Shown here one piece after another: positions 6,366-17,900 of a DNA stretch of 64,000 nucleotides. Source of the stretch: Enterococcus malodoratus ATCC 43197 (lineage in GTDB: Bacteria > Bacillota > Bacilli > Lactobacillales > Enterococcaceae); the NCBI RefSeq assembly GCF_000407185.1, contig NZ_KE136483.1, forward strand, positions 620,001 to 684,000. The letters are read 5' to 3'. Position numbers and translations under genes: made by a program. Within the stretch, counting starts at the first letter, position 1; every line of letters begins with the position of its first letter. The notes under the pieces were generated by a model. That model was not told where the DNA came from, searched no databases, and saw only the letters and a list, made by a program, of their open reading frames with translations.

Positions 6366-8225
6366 ATGAATAATCGAGAATTGGCCGAAGCCATTTTGAA
6401 AGAAGTAGGAGGGGCTCAAAACATTCACTCGTATGCAAATTGTATGACGAGACTGCGCCTTCAATTGAAAGACGAGAGTAAAGCGAATCGAACCGCACTC
6501 AACGAATTGGCAGGTGTTCTAGGAACACAGCAGCAAGGTAATCAATTTCAAATTATTTTGGGTGGAAAAGTTCTTAAAGTGGCGAATGAATTTAATGAAC
6601 TAGTACCGATGAATAATGAAGAAAATGTCGGGGTCGAGGAAAAAAAGAAGGGAGGCATTTCCAATGTTTTGAATACCTTGTCGTCGATTTTAACGCCTGC
6701 ATTGCCACCGATTATTGCGGGAGGTCTGCTCAAGGGATTGATCTTCATGGTGATCAATTTTGGCTGGGCAAACGGAAATGGAGATACAATCATCTTTTTT
6801 AATGGATTATCTGATTGTATGTTTTATTTCTTTCCATTTCTATTAGCGGTGAGTTCGGCCAAAAAGTTTAAGACAAATGAATATATGGCGCTAGCATTAG
6901 CCGGTTTATTGATGTATCCATTTGCCATCGCTGATGGACAGCAAATTATTCGAATTTTTGGCTTTGTCCCAATCGCGGTGGTCGATTACAGCGCTTCGGT
7001 ATTGCCAATCATCTTCTCCGTTTGGTTGCTGAAACACGTGAAGCGTTTCTTTGATGCTAAGATCCCGGAAATGGTTAATATGGTCTTTTCATCGTTGCTC
7101 TCATTGGTTATTACGGCTCCGATCGCTATGTGTCTGCTCGCTCCGCTAGGGTATTATACCGGGGAATATGTTGCACTTGGCGTCAAGTGGCTGATTGATT
7201 TTTCACCATTGCTATCTGGTCTGATCATTGGAAGTACTCGGGCACTGCTTGTTTTAGGAGGGATGCATCATGCATTGAATCCAATCATGCAACAAGAAAT
7301 TTCCAGCTTTGGAGGCTCACAATTGTTGGCGATGGCGCTGATGAGTACGATCGCGCAAGCAACCGCAACATTAGTTATCTATTTCCGAGCGAAACAAACG
7401 GAAGAAAAACAGGTGGCACTTTCAGCGGTAGTTCCCGCATACCTAGGTATCACTGAACCAGCGATTTATGGTGTATTGATTAAGTATCGCGGTGCACTGA
7501 TCGCCGGTTGTATAGGAGGTGGAGTAGGTGCTGCGGTAAGTAACGTCATGGGTGGCGTTTGTTATGGTTTCGTTATGCCAGGTTTGCTGTCACTACCCGC
7601 ATTTATGGGAAAAGGCTTCTTCGGGATCATTGTAGGAATGATTGTCACGATTGTTGTATCGGCGGTCTTGACGTTCATCTTGATGAATCGCTTCAATGAA
7701 AAAGAAGAACCAGAAGAACGGACGGGAAAAACCGAGCAAACTACTCCGATTGATTTAAGGATTGGCGATGTCACGATTCAATCACCTGTCATTGGTGAGA
7801 TCGTTCCATTAGAATCGATTTCTGATGCGACTTTTTCGAATGAGATTTTAGGTAAAACGATTGCTATTTCATCTCTTGATGGAACGATTTACGCACCTTT
7901 TGATGCCGAGGTGAAAGCCGTCTTTCCGACAAAACATGCGATCGGTCTTGAATCACTGGCTACAGGAGCGGAGATACTGATCCATGTGGGATTAGACACG
8001 GTCACACTTGATGGAAAAGGGTTTAATTTGAAGGTCAAACAAGGAGACAAAATCGAAAAAGGCCAAACAATTTTGACTTTCGATAAAGCAAAAATCCGCT
8101 CTAACCAATTGAATGATGTGGTTCTTGTGGTTTTGACGAATTCAGAGCAGTTTAAATCGGTTGATAAAAATCAACGAACAGAAACGATCAATTTGGAGAA
8201 TGATCTATTCAGTATTATTAGATAA
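6366..8225 (+). CDS. bglP: PTS beta-glucoside transporter subunit EIIBCA (first copy)
   Basis: A 619-residue three-domain permease. EIIB is at about 1-90 with the phosphorylated Cys26 in NCMTRLRLQL. The EIIC membrane domain is at about 105-450 and holds the conserved AVVPAYLGITEPAIYG. EIIA is at about 470-615 with FPTKHAIGL and the active His540 in LIHVGLDT. It takes up and phosphorylates beta-glucosides, delivering a 6-phospho product to a GH1 enzyme. ATG 6366 follows AAGGAGG. Expression is controlled by the RAT/terminator leader. It is not close to identical to the second copy at 13773: the loops and the EIIC-EIIA linker differ, so a different substrate range is likely. Confidence 0.93.
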   Translation: MNNRELAEAILKEVGGAQNIHSYANCMTRLRLQLKDESKANRTALNELAGVLGTQQQGNQFQIILGGKVLKVANEFNELVPMNNEENVGVEEKKKGGISNVLNTLSSILTPALPPIIAGGLLKGLIFMVINFGWANGNGDTIIFFNGLSDCMFYFFPFLLAVSSAKKFKTNEYMALALAGLLMYPFAIADGQQIIRIFGFVPIAVVDYSASVLPIIFSVWLLKHVKRFFDAKIPEMVNMVFSSLLSLVITAPIAMCLLAPLGYYTGEYVALGVKWLIDFSPLLSGLIIGSTRALLVLGGMHHALNPIMQQEISSFGGSQLLAMALMSTIAQATATLVIYFRAKQTEEKQVALSAVVPAYLGITEPAIYGVLIKYRGALIAGCIGGGVGAAVSNVMGGVCYGFVMPGLLSLPAFMGKGFFGIIVGMIVTIVVSAVLTFILMNRFNEKEEPEERTGKTEQTTPIDLRIGDVTIQSPVIGEIVPLESISDATFSNEILGKTIAISSLDGTIYAPFDAEVKAVFPTKHAIGLESLATGAEILIHVGLDTVTLDGKGFNLKVKQGDKIEKGQTILTFDKAKIRSNQLNDVVLVVLTNSEQFKSVDKNQRTETINLENDLFSIIR

Positions 8226-8307
8226 GTTGAATCTTTTTAAACGGGTAGCATTACCGAAAAAAGTAGATGAGGTCGTTATTCGGAGTATTGGCAGTGGAGG
8301 AAAGCGG

Positions 8308-9156
8308 ATGATAATTAGACAGAAATTCAATAACAATGTTGTGTTAGTTGATAACGAGTCAGGCCAACAAATGGTCGTCATGGGAAATGGTATCGGGTTT
8401 AAGTCCTATCCTGGAAATAAGGTCAATAAATCTTTAATTGAACGGACTTTTCTGTTAAAGAATCAGGAGGAAAGTGAAATTGATCGGGTGAAAGCATTAG
8501 TCAATGAAATACCGCTGGATTATATTATTGTAAGCGACAGTATTTTGAAGAAGGCAAAAGAACAACTTCAAACAGATTTTGGCGTGGGTATGCTGATTTC
8601 ATTAGCGGATCATATCTTTTCGGCGGTTGACAGAAAAAAGAAAAATATCTCAGTAGTCAGTCCACTGCATTGGAATATCAAGCAGCTTTATCCGATGGAA
8701 GTTAGTATCGGAGAGCATGCTGTGAGCCGTATCTATCAAGAATTAGCCATTCGATTAGAAGACACAGAAGCTACCGCTATCGCCATGCATTTTATCAACA
8801 ATGGAAATAACTTTGATTCTATTCAGCAAGCGATGAATTTTACCAAAATCATTTCCGATATCATTGCGATCATCCAATACCACTTTCAAATTACACTTGA
8901 TGAAAATTCAATCGTTTTTTCACGGCTGGTTTCTCATTTGCAGTATTTTTTGATTCGCCAGGTAAAGGGAATCGATATGATGGATATGAGTGAAGAAATG
9001 GTCCGTCTCATCATCCACCAATATCAAGATTCTTTTCAATGTGCGGAAAAAATCATCACCGCGTTAAAAAAGAATCATACACTGAACGCCTCCTTACAGG
9101 AAGAAGTTTATTTAACCATGCATATTGAAAGGATTCGACAAATAAAAAAGGGATAG
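8308..9156 (+). CDS. licT: LicT/BglG-family transcriptional antiterminator (first copy)
   Basis: A 282-residue antiterminator. The N-terminal RNA-binding CAT domain (about 1-55) starts MIIRQKFNNNVVLV, followed by PRD1 (about 65-170) and PRD2 (about 175-280). The phosphorylatable histidines are visible in SLADHIF, AMHFINN, LVSHLQY and LTMHIERI. The PTS phosphorylates these domains and so switches RNA binding. ATG 8308 is chosen because GGAGG lies at 8296-8300; the frame is open upstream but that part is not CAT-like. It follows the permease by 82 bases, and its likely target is the RAT at 6169. Confidence 0.92.
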   Translation: MIIRQKFNNNVVLVDNESGQQMVVMGNGIGFKSYPGNKVNKSLIERTFLLKNQEESEIDRVKALVNEIPLDYIIVSDSILKKAKEQLQTDFGVGMLISLADHIFSAVDRKKKNISVVSPLHWNIKQLYPMEVSIGEHAVSRIYQELAIRLEDTEATAIAMHFINNGNNFDSIQQAMNFTKIISDIIAIIQYHFQITLDENSIVFSRLVSHLQYFLIRQVKGIDMMDMSEEMVRLIIHQYQDSFQCAEKIITALKKNHTLNASLQEEVYLTMHIERIRQIKKG

Positions 9157-9199
9157 AAAAAGCCCATCTGATCAGCAATAGGATCAGATGGGCTTTTTT
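9157..9199. terminator. Bidirectional terminator between licT and the MFS gene
   Basis: A perfect inverted repeat, AAGCCCATCTGATC with GATCAGATGGGCTT and an 8-base loop, with T-runs on both strands. It ends the licT unit on the plus strand and the convergent MFS gene on the minus strand. Confidence 0.93.
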
Positions 9200-9210
9200 A
9201 ATCTAGTTTC

Positions 9211-10401
9211 TTAAACTTCTTCCTCTTCCGCTGTTTCAAAATACTGCGAATGAACAACCACCAATACGATTCCGATAAAGACCATCGCACTAGCAAAGTA
9301 AAAGGTATAGTTTCCGCCGAATTTCGCACCAATTAATCCAGCAACAAATGGTGCTAACGATCCGCCGAAGAAACGCACAAAACTATATGTTGATGAAGCG
9401 ATATTGCGTTTGATCCCAGGAATTTCCATAGCAATAGTTGTCATCAAAGTGTTGATGATTCCTTGGAAGAATCCAGCAACAATTAAGGCAGCTGCAACAA
9501 GTGTCGGCTGATCCGCATTAATTCCCATCAGTAATAAGCAGATCACGAAACCGATAAAACCAATCATCAAGGTATAAAAGGTCCCGATTTTTCTTTCAAA
9601 ACGTGTTGCCAAGAAAATCGAAGAGATCGCCAGTAAAATTCCCCAGCCAAAGAAGGTCATCCCAATTTCCATTTCTGAAAAGTTTGGCAATAGGAATGGG
9701 GCATAAGCCAGCAGGGTAAAGAAACCAAAGTTATAAAGCAATGCAATTAAGCCAATAGAGCGCAGTTTATGATTTTTCAGCGCTTTGACTCCTGCGAAAA
9801 AGGCCACTTTTTCTTTTTCCCCCTTTGGTTCTTTGAACATAATTAAGATTGATAAGAAGGAGATCAGCATCAGAACGGAAACACCAGCAAATGGCAAGCG
9901 CCAAGAAATCGAGCCAAGAGACCCACCCACTAAGGGTCCAATCGACATCCCTAACCCCATCGCTGCTTCATAAAGCATGATGGATTTTTCAGTTTGACCG
10001 ATCAAAACACTGACGATCGCTGATAAAGCTGTAGAAATAAATAAAGCATTCCCCAGGCCCCAACCAGCGCGAAAATAAATCAACGCGTCAATCGTATTGG
10101 ATAATCCAGCAAAAAGTGCAAATAAAATAATAATAAATAGTCCAACCATCAGAGTCTTCTTCATGCCAATTCGGCTAGAGACAAAACCAGTAAACAACAT
10201 GACGATTCCCGTCACCATCATATAACTTGTAAATAATAGTGTTGTTTGAGCAGGGGTTGCTTGTAAAGATCTGGCGATCGAATTCAAAATTGGATCCACC
10301 AATCCGATCCCCATAAAGGCGATCATGCAGGCAAAAGCAACGACATACGCGGCCTTACCATTTTCCTTTTCCGTAACGATGTTCTCATTTAAATTTTCCA
10401 T
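9211..10401 (-). CDS. MFS transporter, probable multidrug efflux type
   Basis: A 396-residue membrane protein with 12 predicted helices and the MFS loop motif GFVSSRIGMKKTLMVGL between helices 2 and 3. Helix 5 carries a GMSIGPLVGGSLGSISWRLPF segment of the antiporter motif C type, which points to drug/H+ export. The second ATG (10401) is preferred because GTGGTGA precedes it; the upstream ATG at 10419 has no ribosome site. It reads toward the terminator shared with licT. The substrate is unknown. A PadR regulator 1.6 kb upstream on the same strand may control it. Confidence 0.8.
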   Translation of the reverse strand: MENLNENIVTEKENGKAAYVVAFACMIAFMGIGLVDPILNSIARSLQATPAQTTLLFTSYMMVTGIVMLFTGFVSSRIGMKKTLMVGLFIIILFALFAGLSNTIDALIYFRAGWGLGNALFISTALSAIVSVLIGQTEKSIMLYEAAMGLGMSIGPLVGGSLGSISWRLPFAGVSVLMLISFLSILIMFKEPKGEKEKVAFFAGVKALKNHKLRSIGLIALLYNFGFFTLLAYAPFLLPNFSEMEIGMTFFGWGILLAISSIFLATRFERKIGTFYTLMIGFIGFVICLLLMGINADQPTLVAAALIVAGFFQGIINTLMTTIAMEIPGIKRNIASSTYSFVRFFGGSLAPFVAGLIGAKFGGNYTFYFASAMVFIGIVLVVVHSQYFETAEEEEV

Positions 10402-10443
10402 TAGGTCACCACTTTCCATTCAATAGTTTAATCATGAATTGAA

Positions 10444-10465
10444 TTTATGTCAATATTTACATAAA
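10444..10465. promoter_or_regulatory. Possible operator upstream of the MFS gene
   Basis: TTTATGT and ACATAAA form a 7-bp perfect inverted repeat with an 8-base spacer, 43 bases upstream of the MFS start in an AT-rich stretch. A further ACATATAT lies next to it. PadR-type operators often have an ATGT...ACAT form, so this is a candidate site for the PadR protein at 12008. This is inference from form and position only. Confidence 0.35.
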
Positions 10466-10486
10466 TAAATTTACATATATTTTTGC

Positions 10487-10522
10487 AAAAAAAAGCACAT
10501 CTAACGTTAACGAAAGATGTGC
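10487..10522 (-). terminator. Terminator of the minus-strand membrane protein gene
   Basis: Read on the minus strand, GCACATCT and AGATGTGC pair across a 12-base loop and are followed by TTTTTTTTGC. It lies just after the stop of the gene at 10533. Confidence 0.85.
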
Positions 10523-10532
10523 GCCAATTTTA

Positions 10533-11885
10533 TTAAAGTGTCCCAAATGCAGTAAAAAGTGAATATAAAGCAAGAACCGTGGTCACTAAGACCATCCCTA
10601 ACTTACTCACGTTGAAAACTTTACTATGAGTATAAATATATAGAAAAGCGATCATAAATAATCCATAAGTGAAAAGATAGGTACGAGTCGCTGATGCCCA
10701 AATAGTTGGGGAAAATCCCATAATCAATCTGGAGGCTATTGCTGCACAGATAAAGAGTATTGGCAGGTAAGCTGCTACTTGATAATCCAACAAATAGATA
10801 ATTGACAGTAAAATGGTGAAAAGAATAATGGACAAAATAATATCAGGAATCCAAGTCTTAGGATCATAAATGCTAAATGTTGTTCCATATTGATTAAACA
10901 TATTTAGTATTTGTACGACTCTACCATTATTGATGAAACTATTTAGACTAAAGAAAAGTGAGATTATGAATGGAAATAAGCCAACGACCCCGACAAGCGA
11001 GAACTTTTTACTATAAATAAATCGAGTAATAGTGAAAACAAACAATAGCAGTGTAAAAAGCAAAATAGTGATTTGATTATCAAAAAATAAATGACGCAGG
11101 GTAGAAGAGTATCCTAACTCAATCCTTTTAAAATAAGAAAGTTGTTCAAAATCCGGAAACCAGTTTTTTAGTTCATGCTCATAACGAATATCATTTCCTT
11201 TAGCAGTGAAGACAAAAATCAGACTAAAGATATTAATCCCTAGCGTTGGCAAAAGTGGTTTAAAAGAACGCTTTTGGGTGAATAGATATCCTCCGAAAAT
11301 CAATAAAAAGCCCAAGATTAATAAAGCCATTTGCTCCTGATTCGAGGCATAAAATGTGGTGAAGGCACTTAAGATATAGAGCCATTGTGGAACATGTTCT
11401 TTTCGAATATACTGCACAATTGGGTATATTGAGACCAAGCCTAAGGAATAGACCCATAGGTAGTTTGTTGACGTGGCGACCCAGCCTGTTTCACTAAAAA
11501 AGGATATTGGAAAAGTAAAAAATAGTGAAGCGGATAAAACCAGATCAGTCCAACGAATATCTTTATACTGTTTAACCAAAAAAGCAGGTAAGATTGCAGC
11601 AATCAGCATCATGACAGCGTTCAATAGTTTCCAGACAATCGGCACAGTGACGCCAATCAAAGTAAAGATTTCAATGACGATTCTGGAACTCCATGTGTTG
11701 TAACGATAAATCAGAAAGGAAAGAAAATTACCGTCAAATTTATTTTTTAGAGGATTGAGGAACAAAGCTCCATCATCCTTAAAACCCGTCAAGTGGATAT
11801 TCAAATTAAAAATTAAACACACTAAGAATACTAAACCAACGACCATAAGTATTCCTCGTCTGTTTTTACTTTGATTAAAGTTCAT
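10533..11885 (-). CDS. Large polytopic membrane protein of unknown function (DUF6056-like)
   Basis: A 450-residue protein with about 11-12 hydrophobic helices and short polar loops. After the first helix it has FKDDGALFLNPLKNKFDG and later RYNTWSSRIVIEIF, an arrangement (acidic pair in the first loop, then W..R) seen in GT-C-like and DUF6056 membrane proteins that often use lipid-linked sugars. I cannot name the substrate. It has its own terminator, and an AT-rich promoter region separates it from padR. The ribosome site is AAAGGTTGG before ATG 11885. It may modify cell-surface polymers, but this is inference. Confidence 0.5.
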   Translation of the reverse strand: MNFNQSKNRRGILMVVGLVFLVCLIFNLNIHLTGFKDDGALFLNPLKNKFDGNFLSFLIYRYNTWSSRIVIEIFTLIGVTVPIVWKLLNAVMMLIAAILPAFLVKQYKDIRWTDLVLSASLFFTFPISFFSETGWVATSTNYLWVYSLGLVSIYPIVQYIRKEHVPQWLYILSAFTTFYASNQEQMALLILGFLLIFGGYLFTQKRSFKPLLPTLGINIFSLIFVFTAKGNDIRYEHELKNWFPDFEQLSYFKRIELGYSSTLRHLFFDNQITILLFTLLLFVFTITRFIYSKKFSLVGVVGLFPFIISLFFSLNSFINNGRVVQILNMFNQYGTTFSIYDPKTWIPDIILSIILFTILLSIIYLLDYQVAAYLPILFICAAIASRLIMGFSPTIWASATRTYLFTYGLFMIAFLYIYTHSKVFNVSKLGMVLVTTVLALYSLFTAFGTL

Positions 11886-11973
11886 ATTTAGCCAACCTTT
11901 TTAAAATATTATTTATTTATCAATTCTATTATAATGAAAATAAAAGTGCTGTAAAACCAATTTTAAAACAGAA

Positions 11974-11999
11974 AAAGCAGATCATAAAAAATCTGCTTT
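11974..11999 (-). terminator. Terminator of padR
   Basis: On the minus strand AAAGCAGAT and ATCTGCTTT form a perfect 9-bp stem with an 8-base loop, followed by a T-rich tail. It ends padR transcription just after its stop codon. Confidence 0.85.
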
Positions 12000-12007
12000 A
12001 GTATATA

Positions 12008-12535
12008 TTATTCTGCGAAGTATTCTTCGATTTTTGCTTCTGACCAATCACACCAAGAAAGTTCTTCTTTGCATAGCCGAATTTTCCGTTCTAGAATTAA
12101 TTCACGACCAAAATTTTTGCGACGTTCCTCTTTATTCAGGTTGCTTAGACTATTGAGGACTTTTGAGTACTCGTTTAGTTGTTCCTGATAGTACTGTTTT
12201 CGTTCCATAATCAAAAATTTCGATGTATCTCGATCTAAGGCGGAAATCGTAAAAACTTTCGCCAAAAATTCGTCCTTTTGCGAGGGAGCATGACTTTTCG
12301 TGAAGACCCACTCTTTTACCAAATCTTTTCCCGCGGGAGTAATGTCATAGATTTTCCGCTTGCCATCTGGAATATCAACAATTTCGATCAATTCTTGTTT
12401 TCGTAATTCTTTTAAGGTTGGATAGATTTGACTGTGATGGGCCTCCCAAAAAAGATTCAAGAAACGTTTCAAATCATAACCTGTTAATGGCGATCGAACA
12501 AGCATCGCTAAAACAACATAACTGATAGTATTCAT
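12008..12535 (-). CDS. PadR-family transcriptional regulator
   Basis: A 175-residue regulator from ATG 12535. The N-terminal winged helix (about 1-80) includes LAMLVRSPLTGYDLKRFL, SQIYPTLKELRKQELIEIV and GKRKIYDITPAGKDLVKEW, the PadR signature. A C-terminal helical dimerisation domain (about 90-175) follows. The open frame continues 23 codons upstream, but AAAGGA lies just before the MM pair (ATG 12538/12535), so the long form is unlikely. PadR proteins respond to phenolics or drugs and often repress an efflux gene; the MFS gene at 9211 is the obvious candidate target. Confidence 0.88.
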   Translation of the reverse strand: MNTISYVVLAMLVRSPLTGYDLKRFLNLFWEAHHSQIYPTLKELRKQELIEIVDIPDGKRKIYDITPAGKDLVKEWVFTKSHAPSQKDEFLAKVFTISALDRDTSKFLIMERKQYYQEQLNEYSKVLNSLSNLNKEERRKNFGRELILERKIRLCKEELSWCDWSEAKIEEYFAE

Positions 12536-12604
12536 CATCGGATCCTTTCTTTTAAGGATGACTTTCATAAAGTGACCTTGGATTACAATTTTCTTCGTAT
12601 CCAT

Positions 12605-12726
12605 TGTATCATTGTTTGATACTTTTGCTAGTTGTGTCGAATAGGAAAGACAGTCGCTACTTTAAATAACAGTGTATTTTAATTTTTTTAAAGTCTTATA
12701 AAAAAGGAGAAAATGACAATATTTTA
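12605..12726. other. AT-rich intergenic stretch upstream of the second beta-glucoside operon
   Basis: This is the first part of a gap of about 390 bases between the PadR start and the second licT. I see no gene or repeat here. It should hold the padR promoter, but I could not fix the boxes with confidence. The rest of the gap is described as promoter/cre and RAT. Confidence 0.5.
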
Positions 12727-12763
12727 AGAAAGCGTTGACATTCATATGGTCATCACTTAGAAT
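12727..12763 (+). promoter_or_regulatory. Promoter with overlapping cre of the second beta-glucoside operon
   Basis: TTGACA (12735-12740), a 17-base spacer and TAGAAT (12758-12763) form a near-consensus vegetative promoter. AGAAAGCGTTGACA (12727-12740) matches 12 of 14 cre positions and covers the -35 box, so CcpA binding would block polymerase. This implies strong glucose repression of the operon. Confidence 0.85.
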
Positions 12764-12793
12764 GGGACTATAAAATAAATAAGAGAAAAGACC

Positions 12794-12907
12794 GATCACT
12801 GCGCTGGAGCGGTGATTGTGAGTATGTTACTGAAAATAATCAGGCAGAACTCAAGAAAGTATAGTAGGAGACCAAGGTCCCTTTGTATACTTTCTTGGGT
12901 TTTTTTT
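12794..12907 (+). promoter_or_regulatory. RAT antiterminator and terminator in the licT leader
   Basis: A small hairpin (12794-12817, GATCAC/GTGATT) is followed by the RAT at about 12820-12852, which contains TGTTACTG and CAGGCAGAACTC. Its 3' end overlaps a terminator stem ACTCAAGAAAGTATA (12849-12863) with TATACTTTCTTGGGT (12886-12900, one G-U pair), then TTTTTTT. A LicT-type protein bound to the RAT would prevent termination. The operon-encoded LicT is the likely ligand, so the operon is autoregulated. Confidence 0.88.
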
Positions 12908-12924
12908 CTGGAAAGGAGGAAAAA

Positions 12925-13772
12925 ATGAAGATCAGCCAAATCTTAAATAATAACGTTGCATTGGTGAAACGGGGAGGAAATGAGGTCTTCGTCGTTTCAA
13001 AAGGAATTGGTTTCAAAAAGAAAAAAGGGCAGCAAATCGCGGAAGAGGAAGTCGAAAAAATGTACATTCTCGATTCCTTTGATATGCTGGATCATTTCAG
13101 CTATTTATTATCTCATTCAGATCCCAATGACATTCTTTTGATCAGTAATATTATTTCCTATGGAGAGGAAACATTAGGCATCAAAGCAAGTGATTATCTA
13201 AGTTTGGCTCTTCTTGACCACTTGGAATTTTTGCTGAAGCGAGTAGAAAAGCAGCAGTTCATCAAAAGCCCTTTAATTTGGGATACAAAACGTTTTTATC
13301 CTGATTATTTCAAAGTAGGACTCAAAGCCCTAAAAATGATCGAGGAACAAAAAGGGCTGCAGCTTCCTGAAGATGAGGCCGTATCGCTTTGTTTACATTT
13401 CGTCAATATGGAAGAAAGCCGCGACAGCAAGAAGGATCATGTACTGGAGATGCGCACACTGGGGGATTTAGTCTCAATCGTAGAGCATCATTTCAATGTA
13501 ACCTTGGACGAAGAATCGACGAATTACATGCGCTTCACGACACATTTACAATATTTTGTTCAGCGAATTATTGATGGCGAGATATTCAATGATGGTTCAG
13601 AAACCTTAGAACTGTATAAGCAAGTCTGTCAATTATATCCAGATTCATTTAAAGCAGTTCAAAAAATGAAAATCTATGTGCAAACGCAGTTTAACTTAGA
13701 AATCTCAGTTAATGAGGAAACCTATCTGATGCTTCATATTAATCGTGTCACAGAAAGAATGGAGGACAAAAA

Positions 13773-13776
<4 letters not shown>
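12925..13776 (+). CDS. licT: LicT/BglG-family transcriptional antiterminator (second copy)
   Basis: A 283-residue protein with the CAT RNA-binding domain (MKISQILNNNVALVKRGGNEVFVVSKGIGFK at 1-31, positions 1-55 overall) and two PRDs. Conserved PRD histidines are seen in ALLDHLEF, LCLHFVNM, FTTHLQYF and LMLHINRV. ATG 12925 follows AAAGGAGG; an upstream ATG at 12883 lies in the terminator stem and is rejected. The gene is first in the operon and overlaps the EIIBCA start by 4 bases. It should bind the leader RAT when the substrate is present and its PTS phosphorylation pattern changes. Confidence 0.94.
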
Positions 13777-17070
<3,294 letters not shown>

Positions 17071-17072
17071 AA

Positions 17073-17852
17073 ATGAAAAAAGTTTTGGGATTGTTGTTTG
17101 TAGTATTTTTAGGGATCGGATTGACTGGCGGTATTTCCGCTCAGGCGAAAGAAAAAACTTCTGATAAAAAGAATGAGGTAACCATTTATCTTGTTCGTCA
17201 CGGAAAAACATTCTTCAATACGACTGGACAAGTTCAAGGTTTTGCGGACTCCCCTTTAACAGACAAAGGAATCGAGCAAGCGAAACAAGTTGGTAATGGA
17301 CTGAAGAAGATTTCATTTGACTTAGCTTATTCGAGTGATCTAGGTCGTCAACGGAATACGGCCAAATTGATTCTTGCTCAGAATAAAAATAAAACTCCAA
17401 AAATCTCTGAACATGATGGATTCAAGGAATGGAACTACGGTGGATTTGAGGGGAAAACGAACGCTGAGATGTGGACACCTATTTTTGAGGCAAATGATCT
17501 GAAGTTCGATGAGGATTGGACAGATTACGACAAGCTGGTGAACAAATTAGGCGATGAAGGCGTGGCAGATGCTATTGCTGAAAGCGACTCATTAAAAGTC
17601 GCGGAGACTTATAACGACATCACTAAAAGAGGGCAGGCAGCGATGAATAAAGTTGTTTCTGATGCCAAAAAGAAAAATGCTAAAACTGTTTTAATTGTTT
17701 CTTCTGGCAGTATGATACCTACTTTATTAGAAATGCTGATTCCTGGCGAATATCAAGGGGAAGCCATCGATAATTGCAGTGTTACGACCCTTAGGTATAA
17801 GGACAATAAATATTCAGTCGATAAAATCAATGACACACAATATGTAGACTAA
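17073..17852 (+). CDS. Exported histidine phosphatase-family protein lacking the second catalytic His
   Basis: This 259-residue protein has a signal peptide (KK, then VLGLLFVVFLGIGLTGGISA, with cleavage near AQA). The phosphoglycerate-mutase-like domain follows: the phosphohistidine is His43 in VRHGKT, with YSSDLGRQRNTA and FKEWNYGGFEG. The segment that usually reads VSHG is VSSGSMI here: Ser211, codon TCT at 17703-17705. The second His is part of the phosphate pocket, so activity may be weak or altered. It follows bglA by two bases and ends the operon at a terminator. A role in releasing phosphate or in a cell-surface process is possible; nothing shows which. Confidence 0.8.
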   Translation: MKKVLGLLFVVFLGIGLTGGISAQAKEKTSDKKNEVTIYLVRHGKTFFNTTGQVQGFADSPLTDKGIEQAKQVGNGLKKISFDLAYSSDLGRQRNTAKLILAQNKNKTPKISEHDGFKEWNYGGFEGKTNAEMWTPIFEANDLKFDEDWTDYDKLVNKLGDEGVADAIAESDSLKVAETYNDITKRGQAAMNKVVSDAKKKNAKTVLIVSSGSMIPTLLEMLIPGEYQGEAIDNCSVTTLRYKDNKYSVDKINDTQYVD

Positions 17853-17858
17853 AACAAG

Positions 17859-17891
17859 AAACTTTCGATAGCAGCTTATCGAAAGTTTTTT
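17859..17891 (+). terminator. Terminator of the second beta-glucoside operon
   Basis: AAACTTTCGATA and TATCGAAAGTTT form a perfect 12-bp stem with a 6-base loop and a T-rich tail, just after the phosphatase stop. The IS element begins 10 bases further on. Confidence 0.93.
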
Positions 17892-17900
17892 GTTTCGCCG

